Positions 1 to 9,710 of a stretch of 64,000 nucleotides of DNA are shown one piece after another (positions within the stretch are counted from its first letter, which is position 1; the number at the start of each line of letters is the position of its first letter). A model generated the notes under the pieces. The model saw nothing but the letters and a program-made list of their open reading frames with translations, made no database searches and was not told the DNA's origin. Made by a program: the position numbers and the translations under genes. The DNA is from Edaphobacter modestus (GTDB lineage: Bacteria; Acidobacteriota; Terriglobia; Terriglobales; Acidobacteriaceae). The stretch spans positions 186,001 to 250,000 of the forward strand of contig NZ_SHKW01000007.1 of assembly GCF_004217555.1 (NCBI RefSeq), in the 5' to 3' direction.

Positions 1-403
1 CCGTGACATGGTGACCCCAATTGCTGCAGGCGAAGATGTCTTCGGTGCACAAACGATTTCAGATTTAGTAGCCGGTATAGACATCTTGCGCGTCGATGCC
101 ACGACGATGGGAGGGATTACCGGCGCGATCGAAGCAATTAGCCTGGCGGCCGGCAGAGGAAGAACGGTCCTACCTCATGTTTTCTGGCCACTTCATGTAC
201 ATTTGGCCAGTGCCTTTCCCACTGTAGAGGGAGTTGAGGTAATTCCTATAACTTATGGTGCAGATCCGCTGGACCGCCTGCTTACGCACATGCCTGTCAC
301 TAAGGACGGGAGAATGATCCCAAATGAGCAGCCGGGTGTAGGAATCCACATCCGATGGGATGCCGTAGAGCAGCTTTCCAGTCGCCACGCCGTCATAGCC
401 TAA
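1..403 (+). CDS. Enolase-superfamily (mandelate racemase/muconate lactonizing-type) enzyme, C-terminal part
   Basis: The frame is open from the left edge, so the 5' end is outside the window; about 133 residues remain. The fragment carries the C-terminal barrel signatures of the enolase superfamily: an IAAGED segment (metal-ligand/general-base strand region), then ILRVDATTMGGITG, then VLPHVFWPLHVHLASA. Members abstract a proton alpha to a carboxylate with a bound Mg2+, often as sugar-acid dehydratases or racemases. The substrate cannot be told from this part. The neighbouring PSCyt/DUF1501 genes and the TonB receptor would fit carbohydrate or plant-polymer catabolism, but that is inference. 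The gene ends in TAA and is followed by about 145 bp of non-coding DNA before an insertion sequence. Confidence 0.8.
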   Translation, partial: RDMVTPIAAGEDVFGAQTISDLVAGIDILRVDATTMGGITGAIEAISLAAGRGRTVLPHVFWPLHVHLASAFPTVEGVEVIPITYGADPLDRLLTHMPVTKDGRMIPNEQPGVGIHIRWDAVEQLSSRHAVIA

Positions 404-583
404 GGTCTACTAAGTCGGTTATTTAAAGTAGTAGCGATTCTTTCAGCTCCGTACAAGCGAGTGTGGTCTAATGGGTGCCGTTAGCTACCTATCTCAAAGG
501 AGCCCACATTGGCCTGATCGGCCCCGGTAATTCTGAGCCAGTTGCGATGTTAGTCTTCGGCAAAATCTGAAGGGAGATTTTGC

Positions 584-1105
584 ATGAAGAAGAAGCGCTT
601 TTCAGTGGAGCAGATTGTGGCCGTGCTGAAGCAGGCAGAACTGGGCGTGCCTGTGGCGGAGGTGATTCGCAAGGTTGGGATCAGCGAGCAGACCTTTTAT
701 CGATGGAAGAAGCAATACGTTGGCATGGAGACCGATCAGGCTCGGCAGATGAAGCAACTGCAGGAAGAGAACAGCCGGTTGAAACAACTGGTTGCAGATC
801 TGAGCCTGGATAAGACGATGCTGCAGGATGTGCTCAGAAAAAAGTTCTGTAGCCCTCGGGACGCCGTCCGATGGTCGATCATTTACGCGACCGGTATCGG
901 GCGAGCGAGCGCATGCCTGCCGGGTTCTTCTGATGGTGCGAGGCACGTATCGCTATCAGAGTCATCAGGAACCCTGGACGGAGTTGCGGATGCGGATACG
1001 CGAGATCGCACAGAGCAGAGTGCGTTACGGGTACCGCAAGATCCGCGTACTGCTGAACCGCGAGGGCTGGGCTGTTGGGAAGCATCTGGTGTATCGGCTG
1101 TATAA
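584..1105 (+). CDS. IS3-family transposase OrfA (HTH/leucine zipper)
   Basis: The first ~88 residues match OrfA of the IS407 group: an N-terminal helix-turn-helix (SVEQIVAVLKQAELGVPVAEV) leading to a FYRWKKQY block and a leucine-zipper segment (QLQEENSRLKQLVADLSLDK). In relatives OrfA stops just after LQDVLRKK. Here the frame stays open to 1105, and the extra residues look like out-of-frame OrfB. An AAAAAAG heptamer at 838-844 is in the right phase for -1 slippage, as used by IS3 elements, but the -1 frame meets TAG at 850. A good Shine-Dalgarno (gaagggag) precedes the ATG. Confidence 0.75.
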   Translation: MKKKRFSVEQIVAVLKQAELGVPVAEVIRKVGISEQTFYRWKKQYVGMETDQARQMKQLQEENSRLKQLVADLSLDKTMLQDVLRKKFCSPRDAVRWSIIYATGIGRASACLPGSSDGARHVSLSESSGTLDGVADADTRDRTEQSALRVPQDPRTAEPRGLGCWEASGVSAV

Positions 1106-1692
1106 GGAAGAGGGCTTGGCCTTGAAGAAGCGGCCACAGCGCAAGAGAAAAGCGGTACGGCACCGGGAAGAACGCTTCGTCGCGACAGCGCCCAACCAGG
1201 CATGGAGCGTCGACTTCGTGGCCGATCAGTTGCACGATGGCACACGCTTCCGCGCCTTGACGATCCTCGATGTTTACACGCGGGAAGGCGTTGCTATCGA
1301 AGCTGGCCAGAGCTTGAAAGGAGAAGATGTGGTGCGAGTGCTAAACCGAGTAAAACAGCAACGTGGAGTGCCGAAGTTCTTGTTCTGCGACAACGGAAGC
1401 GAGTTCACCAGTCAAGCCATGGACCTATGGGCCTACCAGAATGGAATGAAGATCGACTTCTCCCGCCCTGGCAAGCCGACCGACAACGCGTACGTGGAAT
1501 CGTTCAACGGAACCTTCCGAGCCGAGTGCTTGAATGCCCACTGGTTTGGGACGCTGGCCGAAGCAAAAACGGCTGATCGAGGAATGGCGTCAGGAATACA
1601 ATGAGAGTCGTCCTCACCGATCTCTCGGTGAACGAACGCCGAGCGAGTTCGCCAGTGAGTACGCGGCTAGCCGCGTACTCACTGCAACCTAA
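871..1692 (+). pseudogene. IS3-family transposase OrfB, broken by two frameshifts
   Basis: OrfB starts naturally at ATG 871 with MVDHLRDRYRASER. It loses about 1 nt near 912-914 and continues in another frame as ACRVLLMVRGTYRYQ. That frame contains the DDE core: the first Asp in NQAWSVDFVADQ, the second in CDNGSEF, and the Glu in NAYVESFNG. Near 1565-1569 an A5 run (A4 expected) shifts the frame again. Reading on in the corrected frame gives RLIEEWRQEYNESRPHRSLG and a stop at 1690-1692, which is the normal OrfB C-terminus. All catalytic residues are present, so two single-base changes separate this copy from an intact one. Confidence 0.75.
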
Positions 1693-1873
1693 ACCAGCCG
1701 AAGACTAACTCTAGGCTTGGTACAGAAATCCTGGTCCGATCATCGAGAAGCTTTGAAAAGAGAGTTTCGGCAGAGTAATATTGCGGGACTGTTTAGAACT
1801 ATTGGTTATTGAGCGCCAAATGCCCGTTCCCCAAAACGCCGCCTCAAATCAGCGAGGCGCACCCTGTTTCCAC

Positions 1874-4800
1874 ATGGAACGTCTACGTGTCCGACGCAGA
1901 GCGCCGCTCGATCAGGTTGTTACCACCATTCAGTGGTGGGAGCGAGCTGTTTCTGTTGCGATCTTCACCACGGTTATAGCTGGCTTGTCCGGCTGCCGGC
2001 AGAAACCAACCAATGGTGTGAACATAGCCAATGGTCAGTTACATCTGGACTTTAATCAGGATGTTCAGCCCATTCTGGCTAGTTCCTGTTTCAGTTGCCA
2101 TGGACCGGATCCTGCAGCACGTAAAGCTGGGTTGCGACTTGACCTTGAGGAATCAGCTTTTCGTAAACGCCCAGGAAAACCTGACGCGATCGTTCCGGGT
2201 GATCCGGAGAAGAGCGAACTCATTAGGAGAATCGAATCGACCGACCCGCATCATTTGATGCCGCAGTCTTCCGAGGGCGAGGCGAAACCGATGAAGCCGC
2301 AAGAGATCGCGATACTGAAACAATGGGTTGCCGAGGGAGCCCATTACAAGCCCCATTGGGCCTTTGACGCTCCCGTGGTTACAGCTCCACTTAAACATGA
2401 CGCATCCTGGGCAAAAACACCCATCGACGACTACATCCTTGGGCGGCTTGAAAAAGAAAGCCTGCACCCATCGCCCGAAGCTGACAAGGCAACGCTGATT
2501 CGTCGTGTCACTCTTGACCTCACCGGCCTTCTTCCGACACCACAGCAGGTACGCGATTATGTACAGGACAACTCTGCATATGAACAACTAGTCGATCGGC
2601 TACTTGCCAGTCCGTCGTTTGGTGAACAACGAGCACGTTACTGGATGGACTATGCTCGCTACGCGGACACTTACGGTCTGCACTTCGACAATAGCCGCTA
2701 TCTCTGGCCCTATCGCGACTACGTCATCAAGGCGTTCAACACAAATGTGCCCTTTGACCGATTTGTGAAGGAGCAGATCGCTGGCGATCTCATGCCCGCA
2801 AAGGATATCGACACTCTGATTGCCAGCGGGTATGTGCGCGCGGGCGTCAGCTCCAACGAGGGAGGGACGATTCCGGAGGAACTCCGAGTCAACCTTGCGC
2901 GAGAGCGCGCCGAAGCCTACGGAGGGGCTTTTCTTGGGCTAACTGTTGGATGCGCCGTTTGCCACGACCATAAGTACGATCCGACTACGCAGAAGGACTT
3001 CTATCGGCTGAGCGCTTTCTTCAACAATATTAACGAGCTTCCATTCAACGGCGACCGTCCGGATTGGGCTCCAGTCGTTCATATTCCGAAATCTCAAAAT
3101 GTCGAAGCGTTTAACCGAGTGTTGTCGAAGAGATCCGAGCTCGCAACGGCTTTGCAACAGGAGCAGATGCAGGCGGCCTCACGTATTAAACAGTGGCTGG
3201 AGTCCCGGCAGAACACTCCGCAGCCAGTTTCCACGGAAGGCTTGAAGCTGCGGCTTCGCCTTGATGAGGGTGGCGGTGACGTGCTGAAGAACGTCGCTCC
3301 GAATGCGAATCCCGGAACATTCTCTCTGGGCAAATCAAAACCGCTGTGGGGGGAGACGACGTGGCTGTGGCCAGATTTTCGCATGGACACCAGCGCTCAT
3401 GTGGATCTCGGCCAGACTGGAGACTTCGAGTGGAGCCAGAGGTTCTCAAGCGGTGGTTGGTTCATGATCCGTTCGACACCCAATTTTCCGGCGGCGAAGA
3501 TTAATGGTTCTCTTTTTTCGAAGATGGACATAACGAAGATGAATCGCGGCTGGGATCTGGCGGCCGATCAAGGTGTCATCAGTGTAGACCTGGTCAACAG
3601 TGCGGCGAACATTGACCCTGTATTCTCTAAGCCAACGAAGGCCAAGTCGAAGCCTGATAAAAAGCCTGCGATCAAGAAGGTCTCGAACGAACTAGCTCCC
3701 ATACAGTGGCCAGTCATCCGAGGGCGTGCGATCAGGGTTTCCACTGCAGACAGGGTTCTGAAGGACGGGCAGTGGCAACATATTTTCTTCACTTACGATG
3801 GTTCCGGCAAAGCCTCCGGCATAAGAATCTATGTGAATGGTGAGCCTGTGCCTACTAAGGTCATCTCCGACACCCTGGATCATTCGAGCATTGAAACAAC
3901 TGTTCCGATGCAATTCGGGTGGAGATATCCGAATGCAAGACCCGCCAAAGAGACGAGGTATCAGGACTTCCGCTTGTACGCGAGAGATCTGAATCCGCAG
4001 GAGGCAAAACGTCTCCCATACGAAGATGAAGTCGCAGCGATCACTCGCAAGCCGCCAGTGGCGTGGAACCGCGACCAGTGGCACACAGTCACCATGTTCT
4101 ATTTCAACGAAATCAACGCGTCGACAAAGGTGATGGAGAAGCAGATCGCAGACCTGGACCTTGAACTAGGGAAGCTCTCGGAGGGTGGCGAAGTTTCCAT
4201 CGTGTCTCAAGAGAAAGATACCGTAGCCTACGCCGATGTTCTCGATCGCGGTATCTATTCTGCAAGGAAGGAAAGGGTCGAGGCGGATACGCCTCACTTC
4301 CTTCCTCCTTTGCCGGCAGACAAGCCACATAATCGATTGGCGTTGGCGGAGTGGACGGTAAGTGAGAATAATCCGCTTACCGCTCGAGTTACCGTCAACC
4401 GAATGTGGACCGAGCTGTTTGGAATAGGGCTAGTGGAAACGACTGAGGACTTCGGCATCATGGGGCAGAGGCCATCCAATCCTCAATTGCTCGATTGGCT
4501 TGCTGTTGAGTTCCGCCGTAGTGGGTGGAATGTCAAGCAAATGTACAAGCTGATGGTGATGTCGGCAGTATATCGCCAGAGTGCGAAGTCAACGCCGGAG
4601 CAACTTGCAAAAGATCCCCGTAACCTGCTGTTGGCACACGGTCCGCGCTTTCGTATGGATGCGGAGATGCTTCGCGATATTGCACTTCAATCCAGCGGTC
4701 TTTTGGTTAATAAAATAGGCGGCCCGAGCGTGAAGCCATATCAGCCTGAGAATGTTTGGGAATCCGTCGGCTATCCCAGCAGCGACACGACCCACTACAC

Positions 4801-5278
4801 ACAAGAGCACGGCGATGCCTTGTATCGTCGCAGTCTCTACACCTACTGGAAGCGGATGGCGATGGAGCCGGATATGGACGCATTCGATGCTCCTACCCGG
4901 GATACAGTTTGCACGCGTCGTCAGAGGACCAATACTCCGCTGCAGGCTCTCGTAACTATGAACGGAATTCAGTACATCGAAGCATCGCGAATGTTGGCGG
5001 AACGCGTTCTCGTTGAGGGCGGAAGAGACACTAAACAGAGGATTGATTATCTCGGCCAGATTTTACTGGCGCACGATCCTTCGCCTGAGGTGGAGACTAC
5101 TTTGGAAGAGTCACTGAAACAGATGGAGCATCACTACGCGGCGAATCCAAAAGCGGCCAGAGATTTGGTAGCAGTTGGCGAGCGCGCAGCAAAATCAGCG
5201 ATTGCCGTGCCTGAACTGGCTGCCTGGACGATGTTGGTGAACGAAACCTTGAATCTCGACGAGACTTTGAACAAGTAA
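1874..5278 (+). CDS. PSCyt1/DUF1549/DUF1553 multidomain lipoprotein with LamG-like insert
   Basis: Predicted exported protein of about 1,134 residues. ATG 1874 is chosen because it sits just before a signal-like segment ending in a lipobox (AGLSGC). The frame is open back to a TTG at 1781 and no start has a convincing Shine-Dalgarno. Order: lipoprotein signal; planctomycete-type cytochrome c domain with the haem motif CFSCH; DUF1549 (LTGLLPTPQQV, RARYWMDYARYADT, VKEQIAGDLMPA); a central concanavalin/LamG-like beta region; and C-terminal DUF1553 (NPLTARVTVNRMW, NTPLQALVTMN). Such proteins pair with DUF1501 proteins, as here 54 bp downstream. Their biochemical role is not established; electron transfer coupled to degradation of complex substrates is commonly proposed. 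Confidence 0.88.
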   Translation: MERLRVRRRAPLDQVVTTIQWWERAVSVAIFTTVIAGLSGCRQKPTNGVNIANGQLHLDFNQDVQPILASSCFSCHGPDPAARKAGLRLDLEESAFRKRPGKPDAIVPGDPEKSELIRRIESTDPHHLMPQSSEGEAKPMKPQEIAILKQWVAEGAHYKPHWAFDAPVVTAPLKHDASWAKTPIDDYILGRLEKESLHPSPEADKATLIRRVTLDLTGLLPTPQQVRDYVQDNSAYEQLVDRLLASPSFGEQRARYWMDYARYADTYGLHFDNSRYLWPYRDYVIKAFNTNVPFDRFVKEQIAGDLMPAKDIDTLIASGYVRAGVSSNEGGTIPEELRVNLARERAEAYGGAFLGLTVGCAVCHDHKYDPTTQKDFYRLSAFFNNINELPFNGDRPDWAPVVHIPKSQNVEAFNRVLSKRSELATALQQEQMQAASRIKQWLESRQNTPQPVSTEGLKLRLRLDEGGGDVLKNVAPNANPGTFSLGKSKPLWGETTWLWPDFRMDTSAHVDLGQTGDFEWSQRFSSGGWFMIRSTPNFPAAKINGSLFSKMDITKMNRGWDLAADQGVISVDLVNSAANIDPVFSKPTKAKSKPDKKPAIKKVSNELAPIQWPVIRGRAIRVSTADRVLKDGQWQHIFFTYDGSGKASGIRIYVNGEPVPTKVISDTLDHSSIETTVPMQFGWRYPNARPAKETRYQDFRLYARDLNPQEAKRLPYEDEVAAITRKPPVAWNRDQWHTVTMFYFNEINASTKVMEKQIADLDLELGKLSEGGEVSIVSQEKDTVAYADVLDRGIYSARKERVEADTPHFLPPLPADKPHNRLALAEWTVSENNPLTARVTVNRMWTELFGIGLVETTEDFGIMGQRPSNPQLLDWLAVEFRRSGWNVKQMYKLMVMSAVYRQSAKSTPEQLAKDPRNLLLAHGPRFRMDAEMLRDIALQSSGLLVNKIGGPSVKPYQPENVWESVGYPSSDTTHYTQEHGDALYRRSLYTYWKRMAMEPDMDAFDAPTRDTVCTRRQRTNTPLQALVTMNGIQYIEASRMLAERVLVEGGRDTKQRIDYLGQILLAHDPSPEVETTLEESLKQMEHHYAANPKAARDLVAVGERAAKSAIAVPELAAWTMLVNETLNLDETLNK

Positions 5279-5332
5279 GATGACCAATTCGCGACTGCAT
5301 GAGTTACCACAATTCGTTGCGAGGAAAGCATT

Positions 5333-6874
5333 ATGAAACAGCATCCTTTTTGCACTGATCCAGAGCATGGCCCGACAATTATGGATCTTCCAATCGTGGA
5401 GGGTATCAAGCGAGAGTGGGCTGAGTTACAGACGCGACGCCATTTCCTCGGAAGGGCCGGCAAGGTATTGGGATGGGCTGCCTGCGCGAGTCTGCTTGGT
5501 GACAGGGCGGTGACCGGTGTAGCACAGGTAGCAGGACCAGCTATTCCTTCGCGAGAATCTCTGAAGCTGCCCCACTTTGCTCCGAAGGCGCAGCGAGCGA
5601 TCTATCTTTTCATGTCAGGGGCACCGCCGCAGATGGATTTACTGGACTATAAGCCGGGTCTTGCAAAGCTGTACGACAAGGACATTCCTGATTCTGTGCG
5701 TGGAACGCAGCAACTTACAGGCATGACGGCCGGGCAAGCACGCTTCCCCATTGCGCCGTCCCATTGGGCCTTCAAACAATATGGCAAGACGGGAACGTGG
5801 GTTAGCGATCTTTTGCCCTATACAGCAAAGGTTGTCGACGATCTGACCATCATCAAATCGATGAATACGGACGCCATCAATCACGAACCTGCGATCATGC
5901 TCTTGAACACCGGAAACATGAATGCGGGAAAGCCGTGCCTAGGGTCATGGCTGTCGTATGGACTTGGCAGCATGAATGACAATCTGCCGACGTTCATGGT
6001 CCTGCTGAGCAAGACCAATCCGAAGGAAAACAATCAACCGGTCTCCTCTCGTCTTTGGAGCAGCGGTTTCCTGTCATCCGAATATTCCGGGGTGGGCTTG
6101 CGGTCTGCCGGGGATCCTGTCCTCTACCTGAGTGATCCCCGAGGAGTCGACCGCGAGGTTCGCCGCAACATGCTTGATGCCGTCAATAAGATCAACTTGA
6201 AAACGTATCAGGAACTGGGTGATCCTGAAACTAACTCGCGCATCTCGCAGTATGAGATGGCATATCGTATGCAAGCCTCCGTACCGGAGCTAACCGACAT
6301 GAGCAAGGAACCTCAGTCAACATGGGATCTGTACGGACCAGATGCTAAGGAACCGGGAACCTTTGCCTACAATTGCCTGATGTCGCGCCGCATGGCGGAG
6401 CGTGGTGTCCGATTCACGCAAATCTATAAGCGAGGATGGGATGTCCACTCCGATGTTACAGGTGTCCTCCCCGTGCTCTGTCAGGAGACTGATCGTGGAT
6501 GCTATGCACTGATCACTGATCTAAAACAGCGAGGACTCCTTGACGATACCTTGGTGGTTTGGGGTGCAGAGTTCGGCCGAACTGTATACAGTCAAGGTGG
6601 TCTCTCGCCAACCAACTACGGCCGCGACCATCATCCGCGCTGCTTTACAACCTGGATGGCAGGTGGCGGGGTAAAGCCAGGTATCTCGTACGGAGAGACG
6701 GACGACTTCAGCTACAACGTGGTGAAGGATCCTGTTCACGTAAGAGATTTCAACGCCACCCTTCTTCATTGCCTCGGCATCGATCACAACAAACTGACTT
6801 ATAAAGTTCAAGGACTGGATCAGAAATTAACTGGAACGACTCCGGCCTACGTAGTCCCTGGACTGCTTGCATAG
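5333..6874 (+). CDS. DUF1501 protein with Tat signal
   Basis: 513 residues. The N-terminus has a twin-arginine signal (QTRRHFLGRAGKVLGWAACA), so export in folded form is likely. The rest is a DUF1501 (sulfatase-like fold) protein, with conserved blocks INHEPAIMLLNTGN, GSWLSYGLGS, MAERGVRFTQIY and LVVWGAEFGRTV. It follows the PSCyt1/DUF1549 gene in the same orientation, the usual two-gene arrangement, and probably shares its transcript. ATG 5333 is preceded by gaggaaagcatt. Function in this family is unknown. The DUF1501 part of the chimeric gene at 9707-11817 is a close paralogue of it. Confidence 0.9.
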   Translation: MKQHPFCTDPEHGPTIMDLPIVEGIKREWAELQTRRHFLGRAGKVLGWAACASLLGDRAVTGVAQVAGPAIPSRESLKLPHFAPKAQRAIYLFMSGAPPQMDLLDYKPGLAKLYDKDIPDSVRGTQQLTGMTAGQARFPIAPSHWAFKQYGKTGTWVSDLLPYTAKVVDDLTIIKSMNTDAINHEPAIMLLNTGNMNAGKPCLGSWLSYGLGSMNDNLPTFMVLLSKTNPKENNQPVSSRLWSSGFLSSEYSGVGLRSAGDPVLYLSDPRGVDREVRRNMLDAVNKINLKTYQELGDPETNSRISQYEMAYRMQASVPELTDMSKEPQSTWDLYGPDAKEPGTFAYNCLMSRRMAERGVRFTQIYKRGWDVHSDVTGVLPVLCQETDRGCYALITDLKQRGLLDDTLVVWGAEFGRTVYSQGGLSPTNYGRDHHPRCFTTWMAGGGVKPGISYGETDDFSYNVVKDPVHVRDFNATLLHCLGIDHNKLTYKVQGLDQKLTGTTPAYVVPGLLA

Positions 6875-7202
6875 TGAATTCAGGAGATAGTGTGAGCATG
6901 GTTGCCAAGATCACCGCATCTACCAAGCTTCTTGACCTCATAGCCGTGTTTAACTTGAACCCAGTATCAACTCGGTGGCACCGATACCAATAACCTGCGA
7001 CAGATCTTGGTCAGAGCCACGTGAACTGGTCAAGATCGGGGAAGGCGAAGTCTGGAGCACTCTCCTATGCCCCCTTCATTCTTACCATGAATATTGAATC
7101 GGATCGGGATCTGGACATCCAGCTTCAGGTGGCACCAAGCAGGTTGTTCTTCTCTCGCCCGACCCTTCTTCAAACTAGTAACGAGATGAGTCCAAAGGAG
7201 AT
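6875..7202. other. Convergent intergenic region
   Basis: 328 bp lie between two converging genes. I see no supported gene. A 61-codon frame at 7021-7206 has no recognisable features. No strong hairpin followed by a T-run was recognised by eye. Confidence 0.5.
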
Positions 7203-8276
7203 CTAAATAGAACGGCGTTCCAATTTAGTGATGCGGCCTGTCTTATTCCAGTCAGATACATAAATATTTGCGTTGCTGTCGATGTAGCAGCCGTGTGCGG
7301 CACTGAAGACGGTGGCTCCAATACTGCTGGGTTCGAGCCTATAACTGGCCCATTGTGACTTGTCAGGGTTGTCACCGAGGAATGCGACAGGCACATTGTT
7401 CTTATCGAGGATCGTGACGCGGCCTTGCAGCTCCGAAACTATCGCGTTGTCCCCGTGAAAGCTGACCTGGCAAGGACGGCGCATATGCTGAGTTACATGT
7501 CCCACAAATCCCCCGTCAAAGTCGAAGTGGCTGAGCCGAAGATTTTCGCGGTCGCATACGATAAGTAGCGGCTGATCATAGCGCATATCTACAGCGAGAC
7601 CATGACTACAGTTGCACAATCCGTCGCCATCTCCTTTACCAGCGAAGCTGGACTTGTAGTTTCCTTGCTTATCGAAACGGAAGATCCTTGAATCGCCATA
7701 ACCGTTAGCAATAAAGATTGAACCGTCTGGACCGGGCACAGCCGAGGTGATACGCCACTCGTTAGAGGCTTTGAAACCTGCCTCTTTGGGAGCCGTAATC
7801 TTTTGCAGGATCGAACCATCTGTTTTCATCTTGAGAAACAGCCAGTTCTCTTTCGGAGTTCCCTTTTGCACTACGGTGTAGATGACTTCATTTCCGTCCT
7901 CAACGGTATATTGCATCGAGTGAACTTCGGGATAATCCGTGGCGATCTGGCGGATTAGAGTTCCATCCGCAGAGTAGACAATGATCCCTGTGTCGCTCTG
8001 CGTGCTGATATAGATGTTTCCATCCTTATCGCTGGTAATGGCACCGTGAGTTCCGCCAAACTTCTTCCCTTCGGGTAGCATTCCCCAATGAGGAACGAGA
8101 TCATAGGTCCATTCGCCGTTGCCCGTACTAAGGCGTGCAGAGTTGGTGGATGCGTTTTTCGACTGTGCTTGCATCTTTGCGCCGCCCGTGACTACTGCAA
8201 GAGTAGAGGCTGCTCCAAAAGAGCAGAACGCGCGGCGGTTCACCATAAAACCCTTTGAACCCATCTGAGGGTGCAT
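7203..8276 (-). CDS. Tat-exported NHL/beta-propeller protein
   Basis: 357 residues. The start at 8276 has a clear Shine-Dalgarno (aaggag, 8 nt upstream). The N-terminus carries a twin-arginine signal (VNRRAFCSFGAASTLAVVTG). The mature part shows repeated beta-propeller blades with NHL-like spacing (GAITSDKDGNIYIST, SAVPGPDGSIFIANGYGDSRI, CHGLAVDMRY-like, YIDSNANIYVSDW). Such six-bladed propellers act as extracytoplasmic binding scaffolds or lyase/lactonase-like enzymes; no catalytic residue set was identified. It is the last gene of a minus-strand operon after the DUF2231/cytochrome gene, 12 bp away. Confidence 0.78.
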   Translation of the reverse strand: MHPQMGSKGFMVNRRAFCSFGAASTLAVVTGGAKMQAQSKNASTNSARLSTGNGEWTYDLVPHWGMLPEGKKFGGTHGAITSDKDGNIYISTQSDTGIIVYSADGTLIRQIATDYPEVHSMQYTVEDGNEVIYTVVQKGTPKENWLFLKMKTDGSILQKITAPKEAGFKASNEWRITSAVPGPDGSIFIANGYGDSRIFRFDKQGNYKSSFAGKGDGDGLCNCSHGLAVDMRYDQPLLIVCDRENLRLSHFDFDGGFVGHVTQHMRRPCQVSFHGDNAIVSELQGRVTILDKNNVPVAFLGDNPDKSQWASYRLEPSSIGATVFSAAHGCYIDSNANIYVSDWNKTGRITKLERRSI

Positions 8277-8288
8277 GGAGTGATCTCC

Positions 8289-9710
8289 TTATTTGATTGG
8301 ACTGCTTGAGGGTTGCGCAGGCGTATTGAAAGCGTAGATATGCAGCAAGGGTTGTACCGACGCGAACTGATCGAGCGCCTGGTGTGTCACGCGCGTGCTG
8401 CTCAGATTGAGGTAACGGAGTTCATGGAGAACCGCTAACTTCTGTAAATCTCGACCGGTGATTGAGGTATCTTCAAGGTGAATCGCGCGTGCATGGTTGA
8501 ATTTTGCAAGAGAAGCGAAGCATGCATCCGTCACTTTCGTATGCCCCAGTTCAACGTTCACGATATAAGGAGCGAACGGTTCAAGTCTGGCCAAGTCGGA
8601 GTCGCCAAATTTGGGCGCTACATCAATCGTGCGCAGAATAAGCCCGTCCGCAGCTTTACTCGAGACGCGGTCAAGGCGAATGCCCAGAGTCTTCTCTATC
8701 TGGATCATTTGAGGCGTGAGAGCGTTGTAGTCACCTACCTGAGGGATACGCTCCGCTGCACCGGGTGCGCGTACTTCCATCCCTGGCAGGGCAGTCGCTT
8801 TGGGCGAAGCACCCTGCTGGATCCACCCCTTGATCCATGCAATATCTTTGGCAGCCAAGGGCTTTCCTTCCGACGGCATGAATTTAGGGTGATCCGCCGG
8901 TAGGGTGATCCTCGTGAGCAGCAAGCTCTTCTCTGCATGCCCCGGACTGACGACTTCGCCATCGTTGCCGCCGTCCATCACATGAGCATAGTTATCCAAT
9001 TGCAATCCACCCTTGATCTTTGACCCGCTGTGACAGGAGAGGCAGTTGGAATCCAGGATTGGTTGAACCCGCATCGCATACACGGATGCCGGATCGACCG
9101 GTGGATAGTTTTTTTGCGGTTGTAGCCGCTTAATGAATGCCGGCGCAAACTCCGTGAGATACGTCTTGCCGTAAATGAGCGAACCGCCTTGATGGCCCGT
9201 CCATGCGGTCAAGATAAGAACTACGATCAGTGATGCTGGGTAGACCCAGCCAACTCTTCCCATAGCCCACGACGGACGGATGAGAGCGCACCAGATCACC
9301 CCAAGGCAGAGAAATAGACCGCCCCACATATGTATTCGAACTGCATCCGGTGAGAATCCACCGCCATGAGCCAGTAGCATCCCGAAGACGACCGCTCCTG
9401 CGCTACACAGCACGGCGCAACCAAGCACAACTGATGCAGCTTCGCGCCATGCCGAGCGAAATCGTCCACCGAACTCAAGCACAGGGAGCAGCAAAATCAG
9501 GCCGATCGGGAGATGCACGACAAGCGGATGAAACCTGCCTAGAAATTGCTGCCAGCTGCCGTGTGTCTGACCGTCGGGTGAGAGGAGCCATGGCAACGAC
9601 AGCAACGCCAAGGCCAGCAGTACACCAGTAACCCAGTAACTCTTTCGCAAGGCTGCGAACGACAGCCCCCGTGATCTTGTTTTCGGGTCCCTTTGAGTCA
9701 CAAAGCTCAT
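8289..9710 (-). CDS. DUF2231 membrane protein fused to planctomycete-type cytochrome c and leucine-rich repeats
   Basis: 473 residues. About five hydrophobic segments fill the first ~190 residues, with a DUF2231-like pattern (FHPLVVHLPIGLILLLPVLE). A PSCyt1 domain with the haem motif CLSCH follows (VQPILDSNCLSCHSGSKIKG). The C-terminal ~140 residues have leucine-rich-repeat character (LELGHTKVTD-like, HLEDTSITG, YLNLSSTRVT). This suggests a membrane-anchored cytochrome facing the periplasm. The start codon overlaps the stop of the upstream chimeric gene (ATGA), so translation is likely coupled. The domain combination is typical of Planctomycetes and Acidobacteriota. Confidence 0.82.
   Translation of the reverse strand: MSFVTQRDPKTRSRGLSFAALRKSYWVTGVLLALALLSLPWLLSPDGQTHGSWQQFLGRFHPLVVHLPIGLILLLPVLEFGGRFRSAWREAASVVLGCAVLCSAGAVVFGMLLAHGGGFSPDAVRIHMWGGLFLCLGVIWCALIRPSWAMGRVGWVYPASLIVVLILTAWTGHQGGSLIYGKTYLTEFAPAFIKRLQPQKNYPPVDPASVYAMRVQPILDSNCLSCHSGSKIKGGLQLDNYAHVMDGGNDGEVVSPGHAEKSLLLTRITLPADHPKFMPSEGKPLAAKDIAWIKGWIQQGASPKATALPGMEVRAPGAAERIPQVGDYNALTPQMIQIEKTLGIRLDRVSSKAADGLILRTIDVAPKFGDSDLARLEPFAPYIVNVELGHTKVTDACFASLAKFNHARAIHLEDTSITGRDLQKLAVLHELRYLNLSSTRVTHQALDQFASVQPLLHIYAFNTPAQPSSSPIK

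Larger units (their letters stand above)
549..1709 (+). mobile_element. Decayed IS3-family (IS407-like) insertion sequence
   Basis: A 13-bp perfect terminal inverted repeat is seen: gttagtcttcggc at 549-561 and its reverse complement at 1697-1709. It encloses orfA (helix-turn-helix/leucine zipper) and orfB (DDE integrase core). The length, about 1.16 kb, suits the group. No 4-bp target duplication is evident (cgat on the left, tcta on the right). The orfB reading is spread over three frames, so the copy should be inactive unless the indels are sequencing errors. Confidence 0.8.

Noticed and set aside
838..850. Programmed -1 frameshift (AAAAAAG) joining OrfA and OrfB
   Set aside because: The slippery site is in phase, but the -1 frame stops at once (TAG 850), so fusion would not yield OrfB here.
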